A DNA stretch of 64,000 nucleotides. Source: Lachnospiraceae bacterium YSB2008. GTDB lineage: Bacteria > Bacillota > Clostridia > Lachnospirales > Lachnospiraceae. Positions 54,020-63,160 of this stretch are shown piece after piece (within the stretch, counting starts at the first letter, position 1; every line of letters starts with the position of its first letter). The stretch covers positions 102,635 to 166,634 of the forward strand of contig JHWR01000006.1 of assembly GCA_000687655.1 (NCBI GenBank), written 5' to 3'. A program made the translations under genes and the position numbers. Under the pieces are notes generated by a model. That model searched no databases, was not told the DNA's origin, and saw only the letters and a program-made list of their open reading frames with translations.

Positions 54020-55501
54020 TTATAAAAGATCACGGATCATTTTTGCATCGTAGGTAACTGAATCCAGTTTTTCTACTTCTATTCTGTATAATGCATTTGC
54101 AGCTATATGTTCAGCTGCCTGCTCTATATCTCTTATACCTGATGTATTCTTAAATATATCCATTACCGCATCTAATGCTTCTTCTGTTATTACGATCTCT
54201 TCACTTCTCAGTCCGATTCTCTTTAATACTTTCGGCATAGCAAAGCGTGTAAATATTACTCGCTTTTCTTCCGGCGTGTAATCCGGAAGTTCTATAACTG
54301 CAAATCTTGACATAAGCGGTGCACTTATATCAGCCTTGTTATTTGCTGTTGCTATAGGATAAACACCTGTAGTAGGTATATTGCATTCAATGTAGTTGTC
54401 TGTAAATCCGAGGTTATCAAGAAGTGTCAGAAGAACATCCGCAGGATTTCCATTTCCCTTACCTGATGAGGCTTTATCCAACTCATTTATGATAAATACC
54501 AGATTTGAGCTTTCAGCATTTGCAAATGCTTCCATGATAAGTCCCGGTTTTGCATTTGCATATATACGTGAACTACCGGTCAGCTGCTCAGGATCATTTA
54601 TTGAACTCATCTCAAGGGTTGTCCATGACATCTTCAGAATTCTTGCTACTGCATATGCAATCTGTGACTTACCGGTTCCTGCAGGGCCGATCAGGAGTAT
54701 TCCATATGCCGGCAGTGTATGTGTACGATTTATCTGAATTATAGTTTCGATTATTCGCTGCTTAACACTTTCCAGTCCGTAGAGTTCTTCATCGAGGATT
54801 CTTCTTGCCTCGACCGGATCTATAGGTTGAAAATCTGTATTCTTCCACTGAATGCTGAGCATAATTGATAGTGCTCTCTGTGCATGTCTTCTCTCTTCCG
54901 GCGTTACTTCCGAAGACTTGGCAACAGCAAGATTACGTCTTGCCCAGAGTCTTATATTTTCCGGAAGAGTACTTCCGGCACACATAAGATAATCTGTTAT
55001 GCTCTGTATACTTGTAAGTCTCATATCATCTGCATCATCTATCTCATCCGGATCGACTATCTCTTCAGATGGTGCATCACTCTGGAGAAGTCGGGCAATC
55101 ATAAACTGGAGAAATCCATTTTCACCGGATAACTTTGAACCTCTTACAGCCACTCCTGTTTCAAGAATCTTATATACTGCATAGCCTCTTTCGGTAGTCT
55201 GACCTGAAAGACGTACCATTATGTGATTTTCACCAAGCCATTTTAGAAGATTTTCAAATCTCGCATCGATTTCAAGGATGTTATGTGATGACTTCTCATC
55301 TGTGTCATATATAAAGGCCGAGCCTACAGTCGGAGCCTCAAACATGCCATTTGAATGATGAACAAGCTTTGAACCTGAATCTTCAAGAATCATTATAGGA
55401 TGCTGAGCACTGGTTTTCCTCTCACTTGAATAAACCAGCTTATAGCTTCTTTCAACCTTTACTGCTTCTTCCTTCTTTTCATTAAAATCAAATACAGGCA
55501 T
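54020..55501 (-). CDS. Lon-like AAA+ ATPase without protease domain
   Basis: 493 aa. An N-terminal unassigned domain (1-240) is followed by an AAA+ module (about 240-440) closest to Lon: LDEELYGLESVKQRIIETI, Walker A GPAGTGKS (about 272), SINDPEQLTGSSRIY, ATANNKADISAPLMSRF with the arginine finger and ELPDYTPEEKR. The Walker B reads VFIINELDK, with Asn where the magnesium-coordinating Asp is expected; the catalytic Glu is kept. No Ser-Lys peptidase domain. Possibly a chaperone or regulator. GAGAGGAG precedes ATG. Confidence 0.82.
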   Translation of the reverse strand: MPVFDFNEKKEEAVKVERSYKLVYSSERKTSAQHPIMILEDSGSKLVHHSNGMFEAPTVGSAFIYDTDEKSSHNILEIDARFENLLKWLGENHIMVRLSGQTTERGYAVYKILETGVAVRGSKLSGENGFLQFMIARLLQSDAPSEEIVDPDEIDDADDMRLTSIQSITDYLMCAGSTLPENIRLWARRNLAVAKSSEVTPEERRHAQRALSIMLSIQWKNTDFQPIDPVEARRILDEELYGLESVKQRIIETIIQINRTHTLPAYGILLIGPAGTGKSQIAYAVARILKMSWTTLEMSSINDPEQLTGSSRIYANAKPGLIMEAFANAESSNLVFIINELDKASSGKGNGNPADVLLTLLDNLGFTDNYIECNIPTTGVYPIATANNKADISAPLMSRFAVIELPDYTPEEKRVIFTRFAMPKVLKRIGLRSEEIVITEEALDAVMDIFKNTSGIRDIEQAAEHIAANALYRIEVEKLDSVTYDAKMIRDLL

Positions 55502-55668
55502 GTAAATATTCTCCTCTCAAGGCGGTCTGTTTCTAACCAAAATGTCTGTTTTAATCTACCATACTCTAAACCATTTGTTAAGTCCTCGGGCAGATGAGTC
55601 ACAGTGTATACGCTGTTTTTTGTTTTATCCCAATTTCTGATACCCTTTATCGTTTTAATTCCGGTATG

Positions 55669-55803
55669 TCAAACCGGCGGCATCTCCTCAGCAGTAGCCG
55701 GTTCCAAGATTGTAGTATTGGTATGGCATTTCCAACAGGGGCCATCGCCCTTAACATGCTGGACTGTACCACATCTCGGACATTTTAATACAATCTTTGA
55801 CAT
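55669..55803 (-). CDS. 44-residue zinc-ribbon protein
   Basis: Begins MSKIVLKCPRCGTVQHVKGD and continues with CWKCHTNTTILEP. Two C-x2-C pairs (8/11 and 23/26) make a compact zinc ribbon. AGAGGA sits 6 nt before ATG 55803. Lies between the solute-binding gene and the AAA+ gene. Function unknown; may bind nucleic acid or a protein partner. Confidence 0.7.
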   Translation of the reverse strand: MSKIVLKCPRCGTVQHVKGDGPCWKCHTNTTILEPATAEEMPPV

Positions 55804-55947
55804 AATGAATCCTCTGTATAATATAATCAGCAATTTACTGATTCATTCTAATGTATTTTCCATTATAATTTCACTATTTTTTCACTTTTTTTCATAATCC
55901 TTAGTCGATAAAATTCCGATATAACTTACTATTGCATCATCCATAAC

Positions 55948-57243
55948 TCATTGGGAAAAAGAGCCATAAGTCGAAACAGCCTCGTCTATGGTCAGTTCGC
56001 CTGTTGCAAATCCGTAAACTGCCATCCTAAACTGTATAACTGCATCATCTGTGAGTCCGAATTCTTCGGGCGACAGAATCCGAGATTCAGGAACGTTTCC
56101 GAACGCAGCATACATACTGTTGACAGACAAATCTTTTGTCGGTGACATAAGGCCTTTGTTTCCTGCCATTTCGTTCAGTTCCCTCGAGGTGATCAGAAAA
56201 CGCATAAATTCGTTGGCAACGTCCAGATTCGAACTCTCTTTGTTGACCGAAAACTGAAGATTAGGTATGTCAAGGAAGTACGCGCCTTCGTCTGACATGG
56301 GGACAGGTACAAAAGTATATGTAAATGGTTTTTCTGTAAAAGCTTCAGAAACGCTTTCGCGTTTCTTTGTACCGGAAACGGCATCTCCGGCACAGATCAT
56401 CATAGGAATATCCCCTTCAAAGAAGCGGAGGATCACCGCATCATAGTTGTTTTCAATGGCATTGCAAGCATCGATATCCACACAGTCGTCGTTTAGGAAC
56501 TGCCCCACTTTATCAAGGGTGGGTCTCATATATTCACCTGCTGAAGGATCAAGATCGTTCAGTTTCTTTACAGCTTCTGCGTCACTTGCGACGGTTGAAC
56601 AAAAGAGAGGATAGCTGATTATTGTGTAAAGGGATGTTTTTTCCTGAGCAGTATAGCCCATCATGGGATTTTCATAGCCTTTTTCACGAAATTTGTGGCA
56701 CACGGATACTAGCTCCTCATAGGTCGAAGGAATGGTAAGACCTTCTTTTTTGAACAGATCGTCATTTACAAGCATTCCGTAGGTACTCGAGAAAACCGGA
56801 ACCATAGGAAGTGAGCCATCATCTGTCTTCAGAAGAATATTGCTTCGTATACAACTAAGGTCAATACCCAGTGCCGGGTCAGCAAGATTCTCAGCATGAT
56901 CTATAGATTCCTTATACTGTTCGCGACCATACATCCAAGAGTTGTTGACGTAGATGTCTGGGGCATCATTTCCGTTCAGAACTGTGCCAACCATGTTGTT
57001 ATAGTCATCAATCTTGGTGTATACAAGTTCCACATTAGGATAATACTCGTTGAAACGATCAAATTCTGTTTCGAGTGCCTCAAAGTTATCATAACCGCCC
57101 GCAACATTGATATGACATTTACTGGAAGTATCAAGAGTCGGTCGAAAGATGTCCTCTGTCTTTGCCTCCTGCCCTACATAGCCGCATGCTGTCAGACTCT
57201 GAATCATCATTACAGCAACAAAAACACACATTATTTTTTTCAT
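55948..57243 (-). CDS. Extracellular solute-binding lipoprotein
   Basis: 431 aa from ATG 57243 (GGGAG 5 nt upstream). Signal peptide ends in LTAC. Family 1-type sugar-binding fold: HINVAGGYDNFEALETEFDR, then MLVNDDLFKKEGLTIPSTYE and FSVNKESSNLDVANEFMRFL. No ABC permease genes nearby. It follows the hybrid kinase gene by 25 bp, so it may sense ligand for the kinase rather than for uptake (inference). Confidence 0.88.
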   Translation of the reverse strand: MKKIMCVFVAVMMIQSLTACGYVGQEAKTEDIFRPTLDTSSKCHINVAGGYDNFEALETEFDRFNEYYPNVELVYTKIDDYNNMVGTVLNGNDAPDIYVNNSWMYGREQYKESIDHAENLADPALGIDLSCIRSNILLKTDDGSLPMVPVFSSTYGMLVNDDLFKKEGLTIPSTYEELVSVCHKFREKGYENPMMGYTAQEKTSLYTIISYPLFCSTVASDAEAVKKLNDLDPSAGEYMRPTLDKVGQFLNDDCVDIDACNAIENNYDAVILRFFEGDIPMMICAGDAVSGTKKRESVSEAFTEKPFTYTFVPVPMSDEGAYFLDIPNLQFSVNKESSNLDVANEFMRFLITSRELNEMAGNKGLMSPTKDLSVNSMYAAFGNVPESRILSPEEFGLTDDAVIQFRMAVYGFATGELTIDEAVSTYGSFSQ

Positions 57244-57268
57244 AAGAGCTCCCTTCCCATTTGTTTGT

Positions 57269-59803
57269 TTATTTTTTACTTTCTTTGAGCCTTCGGATTT
57301 CTTTGAAGACAAGCTTTATATCAATAGGTTTTGCAATATGTCCGTTCATCCCCGCATCCAAGCATTCTGTGACGTTTTCAGAGAACGCGTCTGCGGTCAT
57401 GGCGATGATCGGAATAGATGATGCCCATGAGTTTTCCAACCCTCGAATCGCTCTTGTTGCATCGAGTCCGTTCATTATTGGCATCTGCACGTCCATAAAT
57501 ACAAGATCATAACTGCCTTCCGGAGCTACGCTCAACTTGTCCACGCAAATACGCCCGTTTTCTGCACGATCGCATATGATGCCATGCATGTTAAGTATAT
57601 TGGAAATAATCTCCCAGTTAATATCTATATCCTCTGCAACAAGAATGCGGATACCATTAAGATCAGAATAATCGTCTTGCGGTTCAACGGTTTTGGATTC
57701 TACACCAATAATCTCATTTATCTTATTATAGAGGGTGGAGCGGAAGATCGGTTTGCTTACAAAACCATTTGCACCTGCATCTTTTGCCTTATCCTCTATG
57801 TCTGACCAGTCGTATGCAGAGATCAGCAATATGGGAATATCTGCGTTAACCTCCGAGCGAATCCTACGGATTGTTTCAACTCCATCCATATCCGGCATTT
57901 TCCAGTCGATGATAACTATGTTATAATCCTTTCCACTCTCATGCCTGCCAGTTATCATTTTGATCGCTTCTGCTCCGTTATGTGCCTGCTCTGCTACAGA
58001 GCCCAGAGCTTCAATCTCGTCGGATGTCGTTTGAAGCGTTATATCATCATCATCAACAATCAGAGCATCGATCTGATCAAGCCGTATTTCTTCAAGTTGT
58101 CTTTCGGCTTCAGGAATATCAAGTGCGACGGTGAAGGTAGTTCCCTTCCCTTGCTCACTTTCGCATTCTATAGTTCCGCCCATCAGATCAACCATTTTCT
58201 TAGTAATTGCAAGCCCCAAGCCGGTTCCTTGAATACTGTTGACACGGCTGTCTGTCTGACGCGAGAACGGCTGATACATCGTCTCTATGAATTCCGGACT
58301 CATTCCAATGCCTGTATCAGACACAACGTAGATCATCTTTATGCAGCCGGGAACGGTACTTGCTTCCTCACGCATATCTACACTGACTCTTCCACCCGGT
58401 TCCGTATATTTGATGGCATTGGAGAGTATATTGATATATATCTGATTCAGGCGAAGCTGATCCGTATACAGGTATTCCTTTTCCATATGATCAACATGAA
58501 AATTGAACTCAATATTCTTTTCCTTAATCATCGGCTGCGATATATTTACAAGGTTTTCAACAGTCTCAACAATGGAGAATGTCATGGGGCTCAGTTTCAG
58601 TTTACCGCTTTCTACCTTGGAAATATCCAGAATATCATTGATCAGAGTCAGCAAATGATTGCTGGCTAGGCTGATCTTCCGAAGGCTTTCTTTAGTTGAC
58701 GCCACATCCGAAAGATTTTTCTCGGCAATGGCCGTAAGACCTATGATGGCATTCATAGGGGTGCGAATATCGTGTGACATGGTGGAAAGAAAATCGGTCT
58801 TTGCCTTATTCGCTAAGTCTGCTTCCCGGGCTGCCATCTGAAGACGCTTATTCAAATAAAGCATCTGAAACAGGTCAATCAAGAAAAGAATCAATAAACC
58901 CGCAGAGATGACTCCTACCAGAAGCCAGTTTTCTATATCGACATTGAGATCCTCCGATGGTACGAGACTCAGCAGAGTCCATCCGGCGGTAGAAGTAACA
59001 GGAGTAAAAGCAAGTATACGCTCCTGTCCGTGTGAGTCCAGCATTGAGATTGTGCCTGTCGATGATGTGATCCTGTCAAACAACTCCTTCGTTGATGAGG
59101 CATCCGTCGTATTATAAGATTTATAGAATTCAAAAAAACTGGAATTTTTAAAACTGTATCCTTTGATGAAATAATCTCCGTCAGCATCAATCAGGGAATA
59201 CTCGGCATTAACAAACTCTACTTGCGGAAAGACCCATTTCTGTTCAAGCTCTGAGACAGGTATTACGCGCAATAGAAGAGCCGCCACAGAAGTCTCGTTT
59301 TCAGGATCTCGAAGTGTGATTCTGTTGCAAAAAGCCAGCGATTGTTCGCCATTCATCGGATTGGTGTAAGTACGGGTGACGTTTATCGATTTCCCGATCT
59401 CATCAATCCAGCCCACATCCTCAAGAAGATCCACCCGTTCATAAGAAACTGCGTAATCATCTGATGTGCCTTGTTTCGGACGTGTAGAAAGGCCTGTGAG
59501 CGTATCGAGAAGAATTAGATGCGCCGAAGTACTTGTAAGAACATGGGATGCGCGGATATAATCCGTCGCCTCCTCTATAGTCATGTTTTTATTGTTGATA
59601 TAATTCGCCCAAACATCGCAAATCCTCTGCTCACCTTCAAGATAGTTTTCTGTCACATGTTCCATTGTGACCGTGATGTTTTCAAAATGTTCTATCTGTC
59701 TCTTGTAAGCAACTTTGTTTTCATATCCGGAATAGAGCGCAACGAAAATCAATATGGATGAAATAATGATCACGTTGATGAATATTATTAAGGTCTTTTT
59801 CAC
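57269..59803 (-). CDS. Hybrid histidine kinase with extracellular Cache-like sensor
   Basis: 844 aa from GTG 59803, 6 nt after GGAGGT. Two membrane helices (about 4-25 and 288-310) flank an extracellular sensor (30-285) resembling a dCache domain. HisKA His is in STMSHDIRTPMNAI (about 344); ATPase motifs SNAIKYTEPGG, SDTGIGMS and GTGLGLAITKKM follow. Receiver 1 has Asp in IIDWKMPDMDG (about 634); receiver 2 in FMDVQMPIMNG (about 772). No HPt or output domain. The core is a close paralogue of the 27332-30613 kinase. Confidence 0.93.
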   Translation of the reverse strand: MKKTLIIFINVIIISSILIFVALYSGYENKVAYKRQIEHFENITVTMEHVTENYLEGEQRICDVWANYINNKNMTIEEATDYIRASHVLTSTSAHLILLDTLTGLSTRPKQGTSDDYAVSYERVDLLEDVGWIDEIGKSINVTRTYTNPMNGEQSLAFCNRITLRDPENETSVAALLLRVIPVSELEQKWVFPQVEFVNAEYSLIDADGDYFIKGYSFKNSSFFEFYKSYNTTDASSTKELFDRITSSTGTISMLDSHGQERILAFTPVTSTAGWTLLSLVPSEDLNVDIENWLLVGVISAGLLILFLIDLFQMLYLNKRLQMAAREADLANKAKTDFLSTMSHDIRTPMNAIIGLTAIAEKNLSDVASTKESLRKISLASNHLLTLINDILDISKVESGKLKLSPMTFSIVETVENLVNISQPMIKEKNIEFNFHVDHMEKEYLYTDQLRLNQIYINILSNAIKYTEPGGRVSVDMREEASTVPGCIKMIYVVSDTGIGMSPEFIETMYQPFSRQTDSRVNSIQGTGLGLAITKKMVDLMGGTIECESEQGKGTTFTVALDIPEAERQLEEIRLDQIDALIVDDDDITLQTTSDEIEALGSVAEQAHNGAEAIKMITGRHESGKDYNIVIIDWKMPDMDGVETIRRIRSEVNADIPILLISAYDWSDIEDKAKDAGANGFVSKPIFRSTLYNKINEIIGVESKTVEPQDDYSDLNGIRILVAEDIDINWEIISNILNMHGIICDRAENGRICVDKLSVAPEGSYDLVFMDVQMPIMNGLDATRAIRGLENSWASSIPIIAMTADAFSENVTECLDAGMNGHIAKPIDIKLVFKEIRRLKESKK

Positions 59804-59837
59804 GCCTGTACCTCCAAAAAGCCAAATCATAGTCGTC

Positions 59838-59867
59838 AGAATACGATAGCTGGTATTCGAACGGCAA
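59838..59867 (-). promoter_or_regulatory. Putative promoter of the kinase/solute-binding operon
   Basis: TTGCCG (59862-59867), 18 bp, TATTCT (59838-59843), 35 bp before GTG 59803. The rest of the gap to 60118 holds a hairpin at 59998-60025 and no evident gene. Confidence 0.45.
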
Positions 59868-59997
59868 AAAGATTAAACGCAGCAAGAGCGCCACATAATG
59901 TAAAGGCTGGTAGTAGATGCCGTGTTTATATGATACCATAATAATCAATGCTTTACGATGTTTTTCCTATAAATATGAACAAACTAAAATATAATAA

Positions 59998-60025
59998 CGC
60001 CTATAAGTACTTCTACTCATAGACG
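59998..60025 (-). terminator. Putative terminator of the gene at 60119
   Basis: CGTCTAT and ATAGGCG form the base of an imperfect stem, followed by a T/A-rich stretch on the minus strand. Confidence 0.5.
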
Positions 60026-60118
60026 CCGTATCGATGTATATAAAATATAAAGTTATCTTCCGGTAGAACTTACTATCCCTGCAAACGGGAATTTACGCCA
60101 AACAATACACCAAGTATT

Positions 60119-60733
60119 TCATCTTTTTCCGGAATAAAAATGAAGAAACGAAAGTATTCCGATGGGCATAAAAAATACACACCAAACAACAAGAGCTAGC
60201 CTTCCGCCAATTCCGTTTCCGCCAGAGGACATATTCACGAACACTCCCGTAATCGGCATAAACGTACAGCTGAAGTAGAACACTCCGTGTATCATCATTA
60301 GCGCTCTGAGCCACTTATCCATCTTGTTCTTCGGCTTCATCGAAAGTCCCGTGAAAAAGGTAGAAAGTGCCATTACACCGTAGCCGAGCAGATCGTAATT
60401 GAAGATAAGCCCGTACTTGTCGAATTCTAACAGCTTTGCTGCTTGTTCATTCAACTGTTCGTTATTCACCGTAGTCAACTGCGAGAAATAGACAATCATA
60501 ATAAACGTGCCGTATACCGCCGCAAGGATCAAACCTATATTTGCTGCGACTTTGCGATCACCTTCGCACTCATTATGCAGACCTGCAGTCATCATGATAA
60601 ACCCTACCGGCAGGATAAGGCAGACAAAGTAACCGCCCATAGAAAAATCGATTATCAAAAAAAACGCAAAAAGAAATACTGTTACTGTTACGATTGCTGA
60701 CCCTACTTTAGATATCATTATGTTCAATTCCAT
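60119..60733 (-). CDS. Membrane protein of unknown function (204 aa)
   Basis: Six hydrophobic segments (near 8-30, 32-50, 65-85, 110-130, 140-165, 175-198), charged loops short. No family recognised. AGGAGA precedes ATG 60733. Monocistronic, between the kinase operon and the chromate-transporter operon. Confidence 0.6.
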   Translation of the reverse strand: MELNIMISKVGSAIVTVTVFLFAFFLIIDFSMGGYFVCLILPVGFIMMTAGLHNECEGDRKVAANIGLILAAVYGTFIMIVYFSQLTTVNNEQLNEQAAKLLEFDKYGLIFNYDLLGYGVMALSTFFTGLSMKPKNKMDKWLRALMMIHGVFYFSCTFMPITGVFVNMSSGGNGIGGRLALVVWCVFFMPIGILSFLHFYSGKR

Positions 60734-60855
60734 TTATTCTATCTCCTACAAATCCTGACTCCATCTGATACGCTCATTATATGATCTGTATATCTCGTTT
60801 TGTAGTGAGAAAAGGTATATTTCGAATATGACTTTAGTCACATCTTTCTGTTATA

Positions 60856-60951
60856 TTATCCTGGAAGTTCATTTTGCATCCACAAAAGATCATACCATCT
60901 ATCAAGCTTTTTTCCGATATCTTCAAATTGATCCAATTTAAAATAATCCAT
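60856..60951 (-). CDS. Possible 31-residue ORF at the end of the chromate-transporter operon
   Basis: Begins inside the stop region of the chrA gene and reads MDYFKLDQFEDIGKKLDRWY and LLWMQNELPG. Charged-helical composition looks protein-like, but no ribosome site is present. Translation would rely on coupling. Tentative. Confidence 0.25.
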   Translation of the reverse strand: MDYFKLDQFEDIGKKLDRWYDLLWMQNELPG

Positions 60952-61501
60952 AAACTATCATCCCACACACTGCTGATACACATATTAACATTGTAGGCGA
61001 GATTTTCTTTTTTATAAGCTTTTTTAATCCAAAATATAATCCTCCCAATACTATAGTTAAAGCAATAGCCGGGATATCAGGAACTGCCCCCGAACAAATA
61101 TTAAAATTCTTCCAGATCATATATATTCCTGTTGCAAGAATAATACCTATAATACAAGGTTTTAAACCACTTAATGCTCCCTGAAACACTTTGTTTTTCA
61201 AAAGACTCTTAAGTAAAAGCATTATAACAAGTATAATTAGAAAAGCAGGAAGAACAACAGCGGTTGTAGCAATAAATGCTCCTAGGATCCCACCTTTGGT
61301 ACTCCCTATGTATGTTGCTAGATTCACCATAATTGGCCCGGGTGTACTTTCACTTACAGCAATCATATATGATAACATTTCATCATCTAGCCACCCATAC
61401 GATAAAACAATTTCACGAATCAGCGCTATAGAAACATACCCACCGCCAAATGAAAAAAGACCAACCTTGAGAAATCCTATCAATAAATCAATATATATCA
61501 T
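60938..61501 (-). CDS. chrA: Chromate transporter half-protein (second)
   Basis: 187 aa, one CHR domain with about five to six membrane helices. Motifs: FLKVGLFSFGGGYVSIALIR near 9-28 and SESTPGPIMVNLATYIGS near 49-66. Two short CHR proteins act together as a heteromer in Bacillota. The start ATG overlaps the stop of the first half (TAATG). Substrate could be chromate, sulfate or another anion. Confidence 0.9.
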   Translation of the reverse strand: MIYIDLLIGFLKVGLFSFGGGYVSIALIREIVLSYGWLDDEMLSYMIAVSESTPGPIMVNLATYIGSTKGGILGAFIATTAVVLPAFLIILVIMLLLKSLLKNKVFQGALSGLKPCIIGIILATGIYMIWKNFNICSGAVPDIPAIALTIVLGGLYFGLKKLIKKKISPTMLICVSAVCGMIVYGLF

Positions 61502-62073
61502 TAGTCAGCTTCACTCCTTTCTATTTTGTTATTTATCAGAAAGGATACCAGCCCGATCAACGCGGCAAAAAACATAATTACAAGTGATGAAATATGTAAA
61601 GAAAAAAAGTTTATCACAAGCATTGCTATACATGATGCAATTATTATAATAATCTTAAGCGCTGTTAATTTAGCCTTTGAAAGCATCTTAACAGCTGCAT
61701 CCAGTATTAGAATACCAACAGCTATTTTTATTCCATGAAATGCATTATTTATCCAGGATATTTCAAGAAACCTATCTAGATATTTGGAAATTAGAAAGAT
61801 AATAACAAACGATGGAAGAACCATTCCAATAGTTGCAAATATAGCTCCCACGAACTTCTTCCTCTTATATCCTACATATGTAGCACAGTTAATAGCTATC
61901 GGTCCTGGTGTTGATTCAGCTATAACTGTAATATCCATCATTTCATCGTGTGTAATCCATTTTTTCTTCTCTACGCATATATCCTCAATCAGAGATATCA
62001 TTGCGTATCCACCACCAAATGTAAATGCTCCTATTTTAGCAAATACAAGAAACAACTCAATCAAATCATTCAT
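61501..62073 (-). CDS. chrA: Chromate transporter half-protein (first)
   Basis: 190 aa from ATG 62073, whose A is the last base of the upstream stop (TAATG). CHR domain motifs: VFAKIGAFTFGGGYAMISLI and AESTPGPIAINCATYVGYKR. About six membrane helices. Pairs with the next gene. The longer frame from 62097 lacks a ribosome site of its own. Confidence 0.9.
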   Translation of the reverse strand: MNDLIELFLVFAKIGAFTFGGGYAMISLIEDICVEKKKWITHDEMMDITVIAESTPGPIAINCATYVGYKRKKFVGAIFATIGMVLPSFVIIFLISKYLDRFLEISWINNAFHGIKIAVGILILDAAVKMLSKAKLTALKIIIIIASCIAMLVINFFSLHISSLVIMFFAALIGLVSFLINNKIERSEAD

Positions 62074-62456
62074 TAATGACATCCACCATGACCACAACCA
62101 TGTTCCCCATGACCTTCATGCTCATGATGATCACAAGTTGCTTCTCCAATTTCAGCAAGAGTACCTGAAATATAAGACTTAATCACTTCATCAGCATCCC
62201 CGGAAGCACCGGCATACACCTTAATACCGGATTCGGCCATAGCCATGATTGCTCCACCGCCTATACCACCACATATCATAATTTCTACGCCGCGTTCTCT
62301 AAGGAATCCTGCAAGTGCACCATGACCTGTCTCACCTGTATCAATCACCTGTGAAGACGTTACCTCACCGCTTTCAATTTCATAAATCTTAAACTGTGGT
62401 GTTCTTCCAAAATGTGGAAACACCTCACCATTTTCATATGTAACTGCTACTTTCAC
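62073..62456 (-). CDS. NifX/NifB-type iron-molybdenum cofactor-binding family protein with His-rich tail
   Basis: 127 aa. Dinitrogenase Fe-Mo cofactor domain (1-105): MKVAVTYENGEVFPHFGRTP, GHGALAGFLRERGVEIMICG and GGAIMAMAESGIKVY. A tail rich in His and Cys follows (CDHHEHEGHGEHGCGHGGCH), likely metal-binding. No nitrogenase genes nearby. Overlaps the GNAT gene by 4 bp (ATGA) and the chromate transporter by one base. Confidence 0.88.
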   Translation of the reverse strand: MKVAVTYENGEVFPHFGRTPQFKIYEIESGEVTSSQVIDTGETGHGALAGFLRERGVEIMICGGIGGGAIMAMAESGIKVYAGASGDADEVIKSYISGTLAEIGEATCDHHEHEGHGEHGCGHGGCH

Positions 62457-62998
62457 TTTCTTCCTCCATTCATAGTTTTCTCAAATTTAAACATCCCATC
62501 TGGGAATTGATTATCCAAATTCATATGTTCTCCTTCCGGATCATTTGGATCAGGATGAAACTTATTGTAAAACTCTACAATATGAAATCCACATCGATTC
62601 ACATAGAAATGGATGTTACGCTGTTCAAAATATGGTGTAACTGTCTCCCAGACCTTTACCTCTGGATGAAGCTTTTCAACTTCACACCAGGCAGCATAAC
62701 CAACACCTTTGTTATGTTCTTTCGGAGAAGTAAATAGAATATCTAAATCTCCTTTTTCACCATCGACACTGATGATTACACCACCTACAGGTCTGCCATC
62801 AAGCATAATACGATAAGCCTCTCCATTATCAATAGACTTTTCTATAGTCTCACTGGAGATAATCTGCTCATCTTCTTCAAAATGATCATCTCGAAGTCCA
62901 AATTCTTCAAGCGCACCAAAATTAAACGCTTCCTGATTATCCAATATAAATTGTTCTCTATCGCTATCCCGTAATGGGACAAGTTTTATATTATTCAT
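62453..62998 (-). CDS. GNAT acetyltransferase
   Basis: 181 aa. Reads NIKLVPLRDSDREQFILDNQ, VGGVIISVDGEKGDLDILFT and the acetyl-CoA loop KEHNKGVGYAAWCEVEKLHP. Coupled by ATGA overlaps to the 37-residue gene in front and the NifX-like gene behind. Substrate unknown. Confidence 0.88.
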   Translation of the reverse strand: MNNIKLVPLRDSDREQFILDNQEAFNFGALEEFGLRDDHFEEDEQIISSETIEKSIDNGEAYRIMLDGRPVGGVIISVDGEKGDLDILFTSPKEHNKGVGYAAWCEVEKLHPEVKVWETVTPYFEQRNIHFYVNRCGFHIVEFYNKFHPDPNDPEGEHMNLDNQFPDGMFKFEKTMNGGRK

Positions 62999-63108
62999 AG
63001 TACTATATATCCAAGCTCTTCGTCATATTCGATTTCTCCAAATTCTTCTTCCAAAACTGTTGTCATTTCATTTTTCACTTTTTCCTTTTTATGCTTTCCA
63101 AATAACAT
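62995..63108 (-). CDS. 37-residue protein heading the NifX/chromate operon
   Basis: Reads MLFGKHKKEKVKNEMTTVLE and ends EIEYDEELGYIVL. GGAGAG precedes ATG 63108 at good spacing and the stop overlaps the next start (ATGA). A basic start and an acidic end; no family recognised. Could be a leader-type or adaptor peptide, or the intact start of a shortened DUF. Confidence 0.5.
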   Translation of the reverse strand: MLFGKHKKEKVKNEMTTVLEEEFGEIEYDEELGYIVL

Positions 63109-63160
63109 TTTTTCTTCTCTCCATTATGCTAGAGTTATTTCCGATTAAGTTTACTATCCA

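Noticed and set aside
57941..58669. Plus-strand open frame of 242 codons
   Set aside because: Opposite the histidine-kinase core; shadow.
62073..62456. Evidence for nitrogen fixation
   Set aside because: NifX/NifB-type domains are common in non-diazotrophs and no nif structural gene is present.
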